DNA from: Roseobacter sp. CCS2
Lineage (GTDB): Bacteria > Pseudomonadota > Alphaproteobacteria > Rhodobacterales > Rhodobacteraceae
Direction: 5' to 3'
DNA length: 64,000 nucleotides
Assembly: GCF_000169435.1 (NCBI RefSeq)
Contig: NZ_AAYB01000001.1
Coordinates: 62,001-126,000, forward strand
Under the pieces are notes generated by a model. It made no database searches. It saw nothing but the letters and a program-made list of their open reading frames with translations, and was not told the origin of the DNA. Shown here piece after piece: positions 27,702 to 37,498 of this stretch. Every line of letters begins with the position of its first letter. The stretch's first letter is position 1. The position numbers and the translations under genes are program-made.

Positions 27702-28103
27702 ATGACGACTGAGACACTGAACATTCGGCAGATGTGTGACGCATTTGATGTGACGCCACGCACGCTTCGCTTTTATGAAGCCAAAGAACTGCTGTTCCCA
27801 ATCCGTGAGGGCCAGAAACGCCTTTTCACGAAACGCGACCGCGCGCGGTTGAAGCTGATTTTGCGCGGCAAGCGCTTTGGCTTCTCCTTGGAAGAAATTC
27901 GCCAATTGCTTGATCTGTATCACATGGATGACGGGCAAGAAGCGCAGCTGTCAAAATCATACGTACTTGCCGAACAGCACCTTGCCGACATGGAGGCCCA
28001 AAAGGCCGAGTTGGAAGAAGCGATCGGTGAGCTGAAAGAACAAATGGCGTGGGGTGCTGAAAAGTTGGCCCAGCTATCAAAAGAGAAAACGGTCGCTGCC
28101 TGA
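27702..28103 (+). CDS. MerR-family regulator of the adjacent acyl-CoA catabolism cluster
   Basis: 133 residues. The HTH is [25 protein letters not shown] and the following segment is [24 protein letters not shown]-terminal coiled coil is visible at about residues 88-115. It shares the VTPRTLR(Y/F)YE and RFGFSLE(D/E)IRQ motifs with the MerR protein at 27010. The next gene, an acyl-CoA dehydrogenase, starts 44 bases downstream on the same strand, so control of beta-oxidation is inferred. Proteins of this kind often respond to acyl-CoA. Confidence 0.87.
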   Translation: MTTETLNIRQMCDAFDVTPRTLRFYEAKELLFPIREGQKRLFTKRDRARLKLILRGKRFGFSLEEIRQLLDLYHMDDGQEAQLSKSYVLAEQHLADMEAQKAELEEAIGELKEQMAWGAEKLAQLSKEKTVAA

Positions 28104-28147
28104 TCAAGGGCCGGACCACCCAACAAGACGAAACGGAGAGACACCAG

Positions 28148-29923
28148 ATGCCGATCTACAACGCACCGAACAAAGACATCCAGTTTGTACTGCACGACCT
28201 TTTGAAGGTTTCAGAGCAGGACATCCCAGGGTTTGAAGACCTTGATCGTGACTTTACCAGTGCGGTTGTCGAAGAAGCCGGCAAAGTGGCCACCGAAGTG
28301 TTGCACCCACTGAATGTCGTGGGTGATACCGAAGGCTGTGTGATGGAAAACGGCGTCGTGCGCACGCCAACAGGTTTCAAAGAAGCCTTTGCGCAGATGA
28401 AAGAAGGCGGCTGGACCGCGATGGATTGCGATCCTGAATATGGCGGTCAGGGTCTGCCTTATGTGATGCACACCGCAGCGCAGGAACCTTTCGTATCCGC
28501 GAACATGGCCTTTAACATGTATCAGGGCCTGACCCACGGTGCCTACTCCGCGATTTACGCGCATGGGTCGGATGAGCAGAAACAGAAGTACCTGCCCAAG
28601 ATGGTTTCCTGCGAGTGGACCGGCACCATGAACCTGACAGAGCCGCATTGCGGCACTGATCTGGGCCTGATGCGCACCAAAGCTGTGCCGAATGGTGATG
28701 GCTCTTACAAGATCTCTGGCCAAAAGATCTTTATCTCTGCTGGCGAACACGACATGGCCGACAACATTATCCACCTCGTGCTGGCGAAAATCCAAGGCGG
28801 ACCCGAGGGCATCAAAGGCGTATCCCTCTTTATTGTGCCCAAGTTCATGGTCAACGACGATGGCTCTTTGGGTCAGCGCAATGGCGTCGCTTGTGGCAAG
28901 ATCGAAGAAAAGATGGGCATCCACGGCAATTCGACCTGCGTGATGAACTATGACGAAGCGACAGGCTTTCTGGTCGGTGAAGAACACAAAGGCATGCGCG
29001 CGATGTTCACAATGATGAACGAAGCGCGGTTGGGCGTGGGCCTGCAAGGCTATGCACAAGCGGAAAGCGCGTATCAGAACGCCGTGGCCTACGCCAACGA
29101 CCGCCTGCAAGGTCGTGATGTCACAGGTGCCAAGAACCCGGATGGCCCTGCCGATCCGCTGATCGTGCACCCTGACATTCGTCGCAACCTGATGGATCAG
29201 AAATCATTCGTCGAAGGCGCGCGCGCATTCACATTCTGGGGCGCTTACCTGATCGACCGGGCGCATAAGAACGAAGATGCAGACGCCGACGGTCTGATTT
29301 CACTGATGACACCGGTCATCAAAGGCTTCCTGACTGACAAAGGCTTTGAATACGCCACCGCAGCCCAACAGGTTTACGGCGGTCACGGCTATATCGAAGA
29401 ATGGGGCATGTCCCAATATGCCCGCGACGCCCGTATTGCGATGATCTACGAAGGCGCCAACGGCGTGCAAGCGCTGGACCTTGTGGGGCGTAAGCTGGCC
29501 CAAGACGGCGGCAAGCACGTAATGGCGTTCTTTGAAATGATCAAAACCTTCATCAAAGAAAACGAAGGCAATGAGGCGCTGAACAAGGAATTCCTGACAC
29601 CGCTGAAAGCCGCATCCAAGGACCTGCAAGCCGCTGGCATGTATTTCATGCAGAATGCGACCAAGCCGAACAATGCGCTGTCCGGGTCGTATGACTTCAT
29701 GCACATGATGGGCCACGTCTGCCTTGGCCTGATGTGGGCACGCATGGCGAAAGCGGCGATGGAAGCACTTGAAAACGGTGCATCTGACACCGAATTCTAC
29801 GAAACCAAGATCGCGACTGGCCGCTACTACATGGCGCGCCAATTGCCCGCCACGGCGATGCACCTTGCACGCATCAACACGGGCGGCGATACAATCATGG
29901 CGCTTGAGGCGGCAAACTTCTAA
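28148..29923 (+). CDS. Acyl-CoA dehydrogenase, FadE/DmdC-like
   Basis: 591 residues with the acyl-CoA dehydrogenase N, middle and C domains plus a C-terminal extension. Seen: [73 protein letters not shown] and [23 protein letters not shown] with the catalytic Glu region near [11 protein letters not shown]. The length and N-terminus (MPIYNAP) resemble DmdC, the 3-methylmercaptopropionyl-CoA dehydrogenase of roseobacters, but general long/medium-chain fatty-acid oxidation is equally possible. First enzyme of the cluster. Confidence 0.9.
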   Translation: MPIYNAPNKDIQFVLHDLLKVSEQDIPGFEDLDRDFTSAVVEEAGKVATEVLHPLNVVGDTEGCVMENGVVRTPTGFKEAFAQMKEGGWTAMDCDPEYGGQGLPYVMHTAAQEPFVSANMAFNMYQGLTHGAYSAIYAHGSDEQKQKYLPKMVSCEWTGTMNLTEPHCGTDLGLMRTKAVPNGDGSYKISGQKIFISAGEHDMADNIIHLVLAKIQGGPEGIKGVSLFIVPKFMVNDDGSLGQRNGVACGKIEEKMGIHGNSTCVMNYDEATGFLVGEEHKGMRAMFTMMNEARLGVGLQGYAQAESAYQNAVAYANDRLQGRDVTGAKNPDGPADPLIVHPDIRRNLMDQKSFVEGARAFTFWGAYLIDRAHKNEDADADGLISLMTPVIKGFLTDKGFEYATAAQQVYGGHGYIEEWGMSQYARDARIAMIYEGANGVQALDLVGRKLAQDGGKHVMAFFEMIKTFIKENEGNEALNKEFLTPLKAASKDLQAAGMYFMQNATKPNNALSGSYDFMHMMGHVCLGLMWARMAKAAMEALENGASDTEFYETKIATGRYYMARQLPATAMHLARINTGGDTIMALEAANF

Positions 29924-29930
29924 GCTCTGC

Positions 29931-29958
29931 AAGGGCGCGTCGATTATGGCGCGCCCTT
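29931..29958. terminator. Hairpin after the acyl-CoA dehydrogenase
   Basis: AAGGGCGCG (29931-29939) pairs perfectly with CGCGCCCTT (29950-29958). A T-run follows only weakly (ttatcggatttt). It may terminate or attenuate before the GST gene. Confidence 0.6.
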
Positions 29959-30010
29959 ATCGGATTTTCACAAGACGGAAATCCCCCGCCTGGGTTGGGA
30001 GGCCTGCAAT

Positions 30011-30637
30011 ATGACCATGAAACTACATTGTTTTGCTGAAAGCGGTAACGCGTATAAGGTTGCCCTGACATTGACCCTTGCAGATGCTGAGTGGGAGCCG
30101 GTTTTCGTTGATTTTTTCAAAGGTGAAAGCCGCAGCCCCGCATTTCGTGCACTTAACGTTATGGGCGAAGTGCCGGTACTTGAAGATGGCGATCTGATCC
30201 TGACCCAATCGGGCGTGATTCAGGATTATATCAGTTCAAAAACCGGTAAACTTGGCGGTAAATCTGCCGCCGAACGCCGCGAAGTCCTGCGTTGGATGTT
30301 TTTTGATAACCACAAAGTGTCTGGTGTCGCGGGCCCCTTGCGGTTCAATATGAATTTCCTGCCCGAAGACAAACGCAATGCGGATGTAAACAGCTTTATG
30401 GCCATGCGCCTCGCGTCAGCGCTGAAAGTGATGGAAACCCACTTGGACGGCCGCGACTGGCTTGCCGGTGATGACATCACCATCGCGGATATCGCCTGTG
30501 CCGGTTATCTTTTCTACACTGAAGATTTCACCTTCGACCGTGCTGATTACCCGAACATTGACCGTTGGCTGGACGCGATTGCGGCCCAACCCGGTTGGAA
30601 ACACCCCTATGACCTGATGCCGCGCGCCCTTGGCTAA
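30011..30637 (+). CDS. Glutathione S-transferase family protein
   Basis: 208 residues. The thioredoxin-like N-domain has the cis-Pro region MGEVPVLEDGDLILTQSGVI and the C-domain has the DDITIADIACAGYLF segment (the conserved Asp N-cap). The start at 30011 follows GGGAGG by nine bases. It lies between the acyl-CoA dehydrogenase and the thiolase; in this setting it may detoxify electrophilic CoA-pathway intermediates, but the substrate is unknown. Confidence 0.88.
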   Translation: MTMKLHCFAESGNAYKVALTLTLADAEWEPVFVDFFKGESRSPAFRALNVMGEVPVLEDGDLILTQSGVIQDYISSKTGKLGGKSAAERREVLRWMFFDNHKVSGVAGPLRFNMNFLPEDKRNADVNSFMAMRLASALKVMETHLDGRDWLAGDDITIADIACAGYLFYTEDFTFDRADYPNIDRWLDAIAAQPGWKHPYDLMPRALG

Positions 30638-30664
30638 CGCGGACCCAAATACCCGGAGGACACT

Positions 30665-31876
30665 ATGACCGAAGCCTATATCTATGACGCGATCCGCACC
30701 CCGCGTGGCAAAGGCCGCAAAGACGGCAGCCTGCATGAGGTGACGTCTGCGCGCCTGTCCGCAGGCGTTCTGAATGCCCTGAAAGAACGCAACAACCTTG
30801 AAGGCCACGCTGTTGAGGATGTGATCTGGGGCAACGTCACTCAGGTGGGCGAACAGGGCGGTTGCCTTGCGCGGACGGCTGTGCTGGCCTCTGATCTGGA
30901 TCAGTCCATTCCCGGTCTTGCGATCAACCGTTTTTGCGCCTCTGGCATGGAAGCCGTGAACCTTGCGGCCAACCAAGTCAAAGGCGGTGCAGGTCAGGCC
31001 TATATCGCCGGCGGGGTCGAGATGATGGGCCGCGTGGCCATGGGATCTGACGGGGCCGCGATTGCGGTTGATCCCTCTATCGCGATGGACACGTATTTTG
31101 TCCCGCAGGGTATCTCTGCCGATATTATCGCGACTGAATATGGCTTTAGCCGCGACGACGCTGACCAACTTGCGATGGAAAGCCAAAAGCGTGCGAAAGC
31201 GGCATGGGATGACAAGCGTTTCGACAAATCCATTGTGCCTGTGCGCGATGTGAATGGCCTCGCTATCCTTGACCACGACGAATACATGCGCCCCGGCACT
31301 GACATGCAGTCGCTAGGCGGTCTGAACCCAGCGTTTCAGGCGATGGGTGAAGTGATGCCCGGCTTCGATAAGGTCGCGTTGATGAAGTACCCGCATCTGG
31401 AAAAGATCAACCATATCCACCACGCTGGTAACTCGTCCGGTATCGTGGACGGGGCTGCTGGCGTGCTGATCGCCTCCAAAGAATGGGGCGAAGCAAACGG
31501 CATGAAACCCCGCGCGCGCATCAAAGCAACAGCCAAAATCGGGACCGACCCCACCATCATGCTGACCGGTCCAGTGCCCGTGACCGAGCATATCATGAAA
31601 TCATCCGGCATGAGCATCAGCGACATCGACCTGTTTGAGGTCAACGAAGCCTTCGCATCTGTCGTGCTGCGCTTCATGCAGGCCTTTGATGTAGATAACA
31701 GCAAGGTCAACGTCAACGGCGGTTCCATCGCGATGGGTCACCCGCTGGGTGCAACCGGCGCGATTATCATCGGCACACTGCTGGATGAATTGGAACGCAC
31801 TGGCCAAGGCACGGGCCTTGCCACGCTTTGCATCGCCTCTGGCATGGGGGCCGCCACAATCATTGAACGGGTGTAA
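30665..31876 (+). CDS. fadA: Acetyl-CoA C-acyltransferase (beta-ketothiolase)
   Basis: 403 residues. The first catalytic cysteine is in INRFCASGMEAVNLAA, the C-terminal catalytic histidine in NGGSIAMGHPLGATGA and the second cysteine in TLCIASGMGAA. The substrate loop HHAGNSSGIVDGAAG is also typical. It cleaves 3-ketoacyl-CoA to acetyl-CoA and shortened acyl-CoA. GGAGG precedes the ATG. It belongs to the cluster that also encodes the acyl-CoA dehydrogenase and the FadB-type enzyme. Confidence 0.93.
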   Translation: MTEAYIYDAIRTPRGKGRKDGSLHEVTSARLSAGVLNALKERNNLEGHAVEDVIWGNVTQVGEQGGCLARTAVLASDLDQSIPGLAINRFCASGMEAVNLAANQVKGGAGQAYIAGGVEMMGRVAMGSDGAAIAVDPSIAMDTYFVPQGISADIIATEYGFSRDDADQLAMESQKRAKAAWDDKRFDKSIVPVRDVNGLAILDHDEYMRPGTDMQSLGGLNPAFQAMGEVMPGFDKVALMKYPHLEKINHIHHAGNSSGIVDGAAGVLIASKEWGEANGMKPRARIKATAKIGTDPTIMLTGPVPVTEHIMKSSGMSISDIDLFEVNEAFASVVLRFMQAFDVDNSKVNVNGGSIAMGHPLGATGAIIIGTLLDELERTGQGTGLATLCIASGMGAATIIERV

Positions 31877-31881
31877 CACTG

Positions 31882-32340
31882 ATGGCCACTGATATGCTGA
31901 TTGCTGCTAATGATGTCTCGCAAAGGTTGCTTGATATCACCGGGGATGCGTTGCTGTCCGGTGATTTTGATGCCTTCGCATCGGTGTTTCACGCGCCGCA
32001 GCACATGGCGACAATGGCGGGCCCGATCTACATGGAAACGACCGAGGATATGCGGCGCGCCTTTGTTGAGATGCACAATCATCTACGCGGCATAGGTGCG
32101 ACTGATACGGTGCGTAAATGCGTGGTTGCCGAATACAAAACGCCAACCCGTATTGAGGCGACCCACACAAACGAGGTCCTTAGACATGGCACGCGATTAA
32201 GCGGCCCCTACCCTTGCTTTTCTGTGCTGGAGAAGATCGACGGCAACTGGAAAGTCACCGGCAGCGAATACGCCCTTGAACCAAATGACGGACAGGCAAT
32301 GGCTATTGCCTATGCAGATACCAAGCATCGCAACGCGTAA
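31882..32340 (+). CDS. NTF2/SnoaL-like protein of unknown function
   Basis: 152 residues. The pattern of an N-terminal helix pair (LLDITGDALLSGDFDAFASVF) followed by curved strands ending in FSVLEKIDGNWKVTGSEYAL suits an NTF2-like cone fold. No catalytic residues are assigned. It starts five bases after the thiolase stop and is followed after 60 bases by fadB, so it is part of the beta-oxidation cluster. A role with acyl-CoA intermediates is inferred only from position. Confidence 0.65.
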   Translation: MATDMLIAANDVSQRLLDITGDALLSGDFDAFASVFHAPQHMATMAGPIYMETTEDMRRAFVEMHNHLRGIGATDTVRKCVVAEYKTPTRIEATHTNEVLRHGTRLSGPYPCFSVLEKIDGNWKVTGSEYALEPNDGQAMAIAYADTKHRNA

Positions 32341-32400
32341 TTTCTATTGGTCGCGCTGGCCCGACATGCCGCAGACCAACGACACAAAGGAACAAAAGAT

Positions 32401-34599
32401 ATGATCGATTTCACAATGAGCACTGATGCAGACGGCGTTGCCACAATCGTCTGGGACACCGTCGGCAAATCCATGAACGTGATGAACCAGCAAGGCTTCC
32501 TTGATCTGGACGCGCTAGTGGATCAGGCCTTGGCCGATGATACCATCAAAGGTGTGATCATCACATCGGGTAAGGAAGGGTCATTTGCCGGTGGCATGGA
32601 CCTGAATATCATCGCCAAGATGAAGGAAAGCGCGGGCGACGATCCTGCACGCGGTCTGTTCGAAGGCGTCATGAATATGCACGCGGTGCTGCGCAAGATC
32701 GAACGCGCTGGCATGGACCCCAAGACCAACAAAGGCGGCAAGCCGATTGCCTGCGCCCTGCCCGGCACAGCGCTTGGGATCGGTCTGGAAATTCCGCTGG
32801 CCTGTCATCGCATCTTTGCGGCGGACAATCCAAAGGCCAAGATCGGCCTGCCCGAAATCCTTGTTGGCATTTTCCCCGGTGCAGGCGGCACAACACGTCT
32901 GTCACGCAAGCTGGGTGCGATGGGGGCGTCTCCGCTCTTGCTCGAAGGCAAATTGAACGACCCCAAGAAAGCCAAGGCCGCTGGTGTTGTTGATGAGGTC
33001 GTCCCTGCGGACGAACTGCTGTCTGCTGCGAAAGCATGGGTTCTGTCAGAGCCTGCGATCGTCAAGCCATGGGATGAAAAGGGCTACAAAATGCCCGGTG
33101 GTGCACCGTACCATCCTGCGGGCTTTATGACGTTTGTGGGTGCCTCAGCGATGGTCAACGGCAAGACCCAAGGTGTTTACCCAGCGGCGAAAGCTCTGCT
33201 CTCTGCTGTTTATGAAGGCGCACTGGTGCCTTTTGATACAGCCATCAAAATCGAAGCGCGCTGGTTCACCAATGTCCTGATGAACCCTTCATCCTCGGCC
33301 ATGATCCGCAGCCTTTTCATCAATAAAGAAGCTTTGGAAAAGGGCGCCAACCGCCCCGAGGCACCGGACCAGAAGGTCAAGAAGGTCGGCGTGATCGGCG
33401 CTGGCATGATGGGTGCGGGCATCTCGCTCGTATCAGCGCTGGCAGGCATCGAGGTTGTCCTGATCGACAGCACGCAAGAAGCGGCTGACAAAGGCAAATC
33501 ATACACCACAGCGCATCTGGACAAAGGCATCGCCCGCAAAAAGGTCAGCCAAGAAAAGAAAGACGCCGTGTTGGGCCTGATCAACGCGACAACCGACTAC
33601 GACGCGCTGAAAGGCTGCGATCTGATCGTTGAGGCGGTGTTCGAGGATGTGGGCGTCAAGGCCGATGTCACTGCCAAGGTGCAGGCCGTGACTGGCCCCG
33701 ACTGCATCTTCGCCACCAACACCTCGACCCTGCCGATCACGGAACTGGCGAAGGCATCCGCCGATGCAGAGAAATTCATCGGCATCCACTTCTTCAGCCC
33801 TGTCGACAAGATGCTGCTGGTGGAGATCATCAAAGGCAAGGAAACCGGCGATGTGGCTGTGGCTAAAGCGCTGGACTATGTGCGCCAGATTAAAAAGACA
33901 CCGATTGTTGTGAACGACGAACGCTTCTTCTACGCGAACCGCTGCATCATTCCTTACATCAACGAAGGTATTCGGATGGTGAAGGAAGGTGTGGAACCGG
34001 CCTTGATCGAGAACGCAGCCAAACTGGTCGGCATGCCGCTGGGCCCACTGCAACTGGTCGATGAAACCTCGGTCGATCTGGGCGTGAAGATCGCCAAAGC
34101 GACAAAGGCCGCGATGGGCGATGCCTACCCCGATGGCGAGGTCGACGAGGTCCTGTTCTGGATGTTCGACCAGGAACGCCTTGGCCGCAAATCCAACGCG
34201 GGCTTCTACAGCTACGACGAAAAGGGCAAGCGCGGTGGCCTTTGGGAAGGGCTTGCCGCCCAATACCCTGTAGCCGACGAACAACCAGATCTGATCACCG
34301 TACAGCACCGCCTGCTGTTCGCACAAACCCTCGAAGCGGTGCGCGCGCTGGAAGAAGGCGTGCTGGAAGACATCCGCGAAGGCGATGTGGGTGCGATCCT
34401 TGGCTGGGGCTTTGCACCTTGGTCCGGTGGTCCGTTCAGCTGGCTTGATATCATCGGCGCACCTTACGCGGCCGAGCGGTGCGATCAGTTGACCGCTGAG
34501 TTCGGCGACCGGTTCAAGACACCTGACTTGCTACGCGAAATGGCGGACAAAGGTCAGGATTTCTACAAGCGTTTCGGCACTGCCGCGAAAGCTGCCTAA
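32401..34599 (+). CDS. fadB: Multifunctional fatty-acid oxidation enzyme (enoyl-CoA hydratase / 3-hydroxyacyl-CoA dehydrogenase)
   Basis: 732 residues. The N-terminal crotonase domain has GSFAGGMDLNIIA and the oxyanion-hole region CALPGTALGIGLEIPLACHR. Linker, then the dehydrogenase Rossmann fold KKVGVIGAGMMGAGISLVSA, HFFSPVDKMLLVEII (catalytic His) and the C-terminal 3HCDH domains. It hydrates enoyl-CoA and oxidises the 3-hydroxyacyl-CoA. The start was taken at 32401, preceded by AAAGGAAC, rather than at 32347. It is the last enzyme of the cluster. Confidence 0.93.
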   Translation: MIDFTMSTDADGVATIVWDTVGKSMNVMNQQGFLDLDALVDQALADDTIKGVIITSGKEGSFAGGMDLNIIAKMKESAGDDPARGLFEGVMNMHAVLRKIERAGMDPKTNKGGKPIACALPGTALGIGLEIPLACHRIFAADNPKAKIGLPEILVGIFPGAGGTTRLSRKLGAMGASPLLLEGKLNDPKKAKAAGVVDEVVPADELLSAAKAWVLSEPAIVKPWDEKGYKMPGGAPYHPAGFMTFVGASAMVNGKTQGVYPAAKALLSAVYEGALVPFDTAIKIEARWFTNVLMNPSSSAMIRSLFINKEALEKGANRPEAPDQKVKKVGVIGAGMMGAGISLVSALAGIEVVLIDSTQEAADKGKSYTTAHLDKGIARKKVSQEKKDAVLGLINATTDYDALKGCDLIVEAVFEDVGVKADVTAKVQAVTGPDCIFATNTSTLPITELAKASADAEKFIGIHFFSPVDKMLLVEIIKGKETGDVAVAKALDYVRQIKKTPIVVNDERFFYANRCIIPYINEGIRMVKEGVEPALIENAAKLVGMPLGPLQLVDETSVDLGVKIAKATKAAMGDAYPDGEVDEVLFWMFDQERLGRKSNAGFYSYDEKGKRGGLWEGLAAQYPVADEQPDLITVQHRLLFAQTLEAVRALEEGVLEDIREGDVGAILGWGFAPWSGGPFSWLDIIGAPYAAERCDQLTAEFGDRFKTPDLLREMADKGQDFYKRFGTAAKAA

Positions 34600-34607
34600 G
34601 CCAACAC

Positions 34608-34634
34608 GGCGCATCCCTGATCCGGGGGTGCGCC
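34608..34634 (+). terminator. Hairpin after fadB
   Basis: GGCGCAtCCC pairs with GGGgGTGCGCC around TGATCC, about nine bases after the fadB stop. There is no T-run, so termination may be weak. A second dyad, AGTTAGC-cctaca-GCTAACT (34729-34748), lies near the end of the convergent DMT gene. Confidence 0.5.
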
Positions 34635-34777
34635 AAATCAACCGTCTCAAACACATATTTCCTTTAGTATGAAATACTTATGCGCCATAGCATATGCGGC
34701 GTGCCAATCACCGCGCTTACGGTACAAAAGTTAGCCCTACAGCTAACTGATTGCTGGACCGATATACCGCTTTTACG

Positions 34778-35668
34778 TTATGCCCGACGCAGCGCAATGA
34801 CCCCACCGGACAGGATAATTAACGCCATGCCAAACAGGGCCAATGGCGTCACTGCCTGATCCCATAAATACCACGCCCATGCGCTGGCAAAAATCAGTAG
34901 CGAAAACTCAAACACCGCGACCGAGCTTGCCTCGCCCACCTGATAGCCGCGAAACAGGAACATGATCCCGATCAGCGTGCCCACTGCCTGCAAGGCAATC
35001 CAAAACAGCATGTCCGCATTCAAAGGCATCCATCCACGCGCTGCAAATCCATCGGCCCCGGCACCAACACCGGGCAAGATCAGACAACCAACCGCACCCA
35101 TCAAGGCCAGCATAACAAAGAACCCTGCGGTCAACGCCAACGTCCCCTCACCTTCACACCACGATCGGGTGGCGACGGCCCCGATGGCATAAAACAAGCC
35201 TGCGACGATGGGTAAAAAGGCAATCAAATCTAAATCTGCCGGATTGGGCTGAATGACCATCAAGGCACCCGCAAAACCCAAAAAGATGGCGACGGCATGC
35301 AGGGGCGTGATGCGTTTGCCCTGAAAGACCGCAGCGATCAGCGCCACAAACAAAGGCGAGGTAAAGAAGCCCGCAACCACCAAACCGACCGGCAGAATGG
35401 CCAGACACCCAAAATAGATCAGCATGGCGATGCCTTGTACCGCACTGCGCGCAGCGACAGCCCAGAAGCGTTTGGGCCTGATGACACCGGCACCAATCAT
35501 CGCAATCACGATCATGACAGCCAATGCAATGACACTGCGCAGCAGGTGGAATTGCCAAAGCGAACTATCTTCAGTGATGTACAGAATGAAGTTATCGCTC
35601 AGGCCCAATGTCGCCATACCAGCCAAAATGGACAAGGCCGCACGTGTGGGGGCAATCACTTGGGTCAT
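34778..35668 (-). CDS. DMT-superfamily EamA/RhaT-type transporter
   Basis: 296 residues from ATG 35668 (MTQVIAPTRAAL) with ten predicted transmembrane helices in two EamA repeats (for example VVAGFFTSPLFVALIAAVFQG and FLGFAGALMVIQPNPADLD). It is probably a metabolite or drug exporter; the substrate is unknown. The longer frame from 35728 has a poorly hydrophobic start and was not chosen. It is divergent from the acyl-CoA ligase gene with 81 bases between. Confidence 0.85.
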   Translation of the reverse strand: MTQVIAPTRAALSILAGMATLGLSDNFILYITEDSSLWQFHLLRSVIALAVMIVIAMIGAGVIRPKRFWAVAARSAVQGIAMLIYFGCLAILPVGLVVAGFFTSPLFVALIAAVFQGKRITPLHAVAIFLGFAGALMVIQPNPADLDLIAFLPIVAGLFYAIGAVATRSWCEGEGTLALTAGFFVMLALMGAVGCLILPGVGAGADGFAARGWMPLNADMLFWIALQAVGTLIGIMFLFRGYQVGEASSVAVFEFSLLIFASAWAWYLWDQAVTPLALFGMALIILSGGVIALRRA

Positions 35669-35749
35669 AGAAATTTCTGCCTTTTTAATTCTGACTTTCA
35701 AAAACGGCCAACATTGCGCAATACTCAACCCTCAAAGCGGGAGGGCAAC

Positions 35750-37375
35750 ATGGGCTGGATGCGTGATGAAACGGGATTGGGCAAACGGGCGGCCAACTAT
35801 GTGCCACTGACGCCGCTCTCTCACTTACAACGGGCAGCACTGATTTTTGCGGATCGAGAGGCGGTTGTCTACGGCAAAACCCGGCTGACTTATGCGAAAT
35901 ACTATCGCCGTGTGTCGCGACTGGCCTCTGCGCTGACCAAAGCAGGGATCAAACCGGGCGATGTGGTTGCAACAATACTGCCAAACGTACCCGCACAATC
36001 CGAAGCCGCCTTTGGCGTTCCCGCGTGTGGAGCAGTGCTGAACACGATCAACACCCGGCTGGATATCGACACGGTCGCCTATATCTTCGACCATGGCGAA
36101 GCAAAGGTCGCCTTGGTCGACAGTCAATTTCTGCCGCTTGCTATGGCGGCCATCGAATTGATGGAAGGGCCCGCCCCCCTGATCATCGAAGTTCCCGACG
36201 ATCAGGCCGGCGTGCATGCGATGGCCGAACAACAAAACTACGAAGATTTTCTGGCAACCGGCGATCCAGAGTTTGCTTGGATCCTGCCAGAGGACGAATG
36301 GGAAAGCCTGGCACTCAACTATACCTCCGGCACCACCGGGCGACCCAAAGGCGTGGTCTATCACCATCGCGGCGCGTACCTGATGACCATGGGCACGCCA
36401 ATCAGTTGGGAACTGCCGCTTTTTATGCGGTACTTGCAGATCGTGCCGCTGTTTCACTGCAACGGCTGGAACCACACGTGGATGATGCCTGCATTGGGCG
36501 GAACTGTGGTCTGCTGCCGCGATATCTCGGCCAAGGCGGTTTATGATGCGATCGGCGACGAAGGTGTTACACATTTTGGCGGCGCCCCGATCGTGCTGAA
36601 CCTGATCGTCAACGCGAAGGACGAAGACCGGCGCGCATTCGATCACGTCGTTGAAGTGTTCACCGCTGGCGCGCCCCCTGCCCCCGCAACGCTAGCGGCG
36701 ATTGGCAAGCTGGGTTTTAACGTCAAACAGGTCTACGGGCTGACGGAAACCTATGGGCATGTGACCGAATGTATCTGGGATAGCGATTGGGACAGCCTGC
36801 CAGAAGATGAACAGGCGGCGATCAAAGCACGCCAAGGCGTGGCATTTCCGATGATGGAAGATGTCACAGTCGTTGACACATACATGGGTCAAGTGCCCCG
36901 CGATGGCGCCACACAGGGCGAAATCGTGATGCGCGGAAATGCGGTCATGAAAGGCTACCTCAAAAACGCCGAAGCGACCGATAAGGCATTCGCAGGCGGG
37001 TACTTTCATTCCGAAGATCTTGCCATTCAGCATCAAGGCGGCTCCATCCAAATTTCGGACAGGGCGAAAGACATTATCATCTCGGGCGGCGAAAACATCA
37101 GTTCCGTCGAAGTCGAAGGCGCGCTGATGCACCACGCGGCGGTCAATCTTTGCGCGGTGGTGGCGCAACCTGACGACAAATGGGGCGAAGTGCCTTGTGC
37201 CTTTGTCGAACTGAAAGATGGCGCGACAGCGGATGAAGCAGAGATTATTGCCTTCACCCGCGAACGGCTTGCAGGATTTAAATGTCCTAAGAAAGTCGTG
37301 TTTCAGGAACTTCCCAAGACTTCGACTGGAAAGATTCAGAAGTTCGAACTAAGAAAACAAGCCAAGACATTCTAA
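35750..37375 (+). CDS. Acyl-CoA ligase (AMP-binding enzyme)
   Basis: 541 residues from ATG 35750 (MGWMRDETGLG), preceded by GGGAGGG. The AMP-binding loop is LNYTSGTTGRPKGVVYHHRG, the middle motif is VYGLTETYGHVTE, the hinge region is SDRAKDIIISGGENISS, and the C-terminal catalytic Lys is in PKTSTGKIQKFEL. It activates a carboxylic acid to its acyl-CoA through an acyl-AMP. The likely substrates are medium or long-chain fatty acids; a dimethylsulphoniopropionate-pathway acid is an alternative. The long frame from 35297 overlaps the divergent DMT gene and was rejected. Confidence 0.9.
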   Translation: MGWMRDETGLGKRAANYVPLTPLSHLQRAALIFADREAVVYGKTRLTYAKYYRRVSRLASALTKAGIKPGDVVATILPNVPAQSEAAFGVPACGAVLNTINTRLDIDTVAYIFDHGEAKVALVDSQFLPLAMAAIELMEGPAPLIIEVPDDQAGVHAMAEQQNYEDFLATGDPEFAWILPEDEWESLALNYTSGTTGRPKGVVYHHRGAYLMTMGTPISWELPLFMRYLQIVPLFHCNGWNHTWMMPALGGTVVCCRDISAKAVYDAIGDEGVTHFGGAPIVLNLIVNAKDEDRRAFDHVVEVFTAGAPPAPATLAAIGKLGFNVKQVYGLTETYGHVTECIWDSDWDSLPEDEQAAIKARQGVAFPMMEDVTVVDTYMGQVPRDGATQGEIVMRGNAVMKGYLKNAEATDKAFAGGYFHSEDLAIQHQGGSIQISDRAKDIIISGGENISSVEVEGALMHHAAVNLCAVVAQPDDKWGEVPCAFVELKDGATADEAEIIAFTRERLAGFKCPKKVVFQELPKTSTGKIQKFELRKQAKTF

Positions 37376-37498
37376 GCCAAGCTCTGGATGCGCCGAAAGG
37401 TCAGGTCTGCCCACCAGCACCATTGACCGCGGGATGTTTCCAACATGACAATCCGCGTCGCCCGCGCTACCCTGACCAAAAAAAGGGGCAATCAGCAG

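Noticed and set aside
34778-35668. Overlapping long frame on the plus strand from 35297 extending the acyl-CoA ligase
   Set aside because: The added N-terminus lacks family match and is antisense to the DMT transporter; a strong GGGAGGG site marks ATG 35750.
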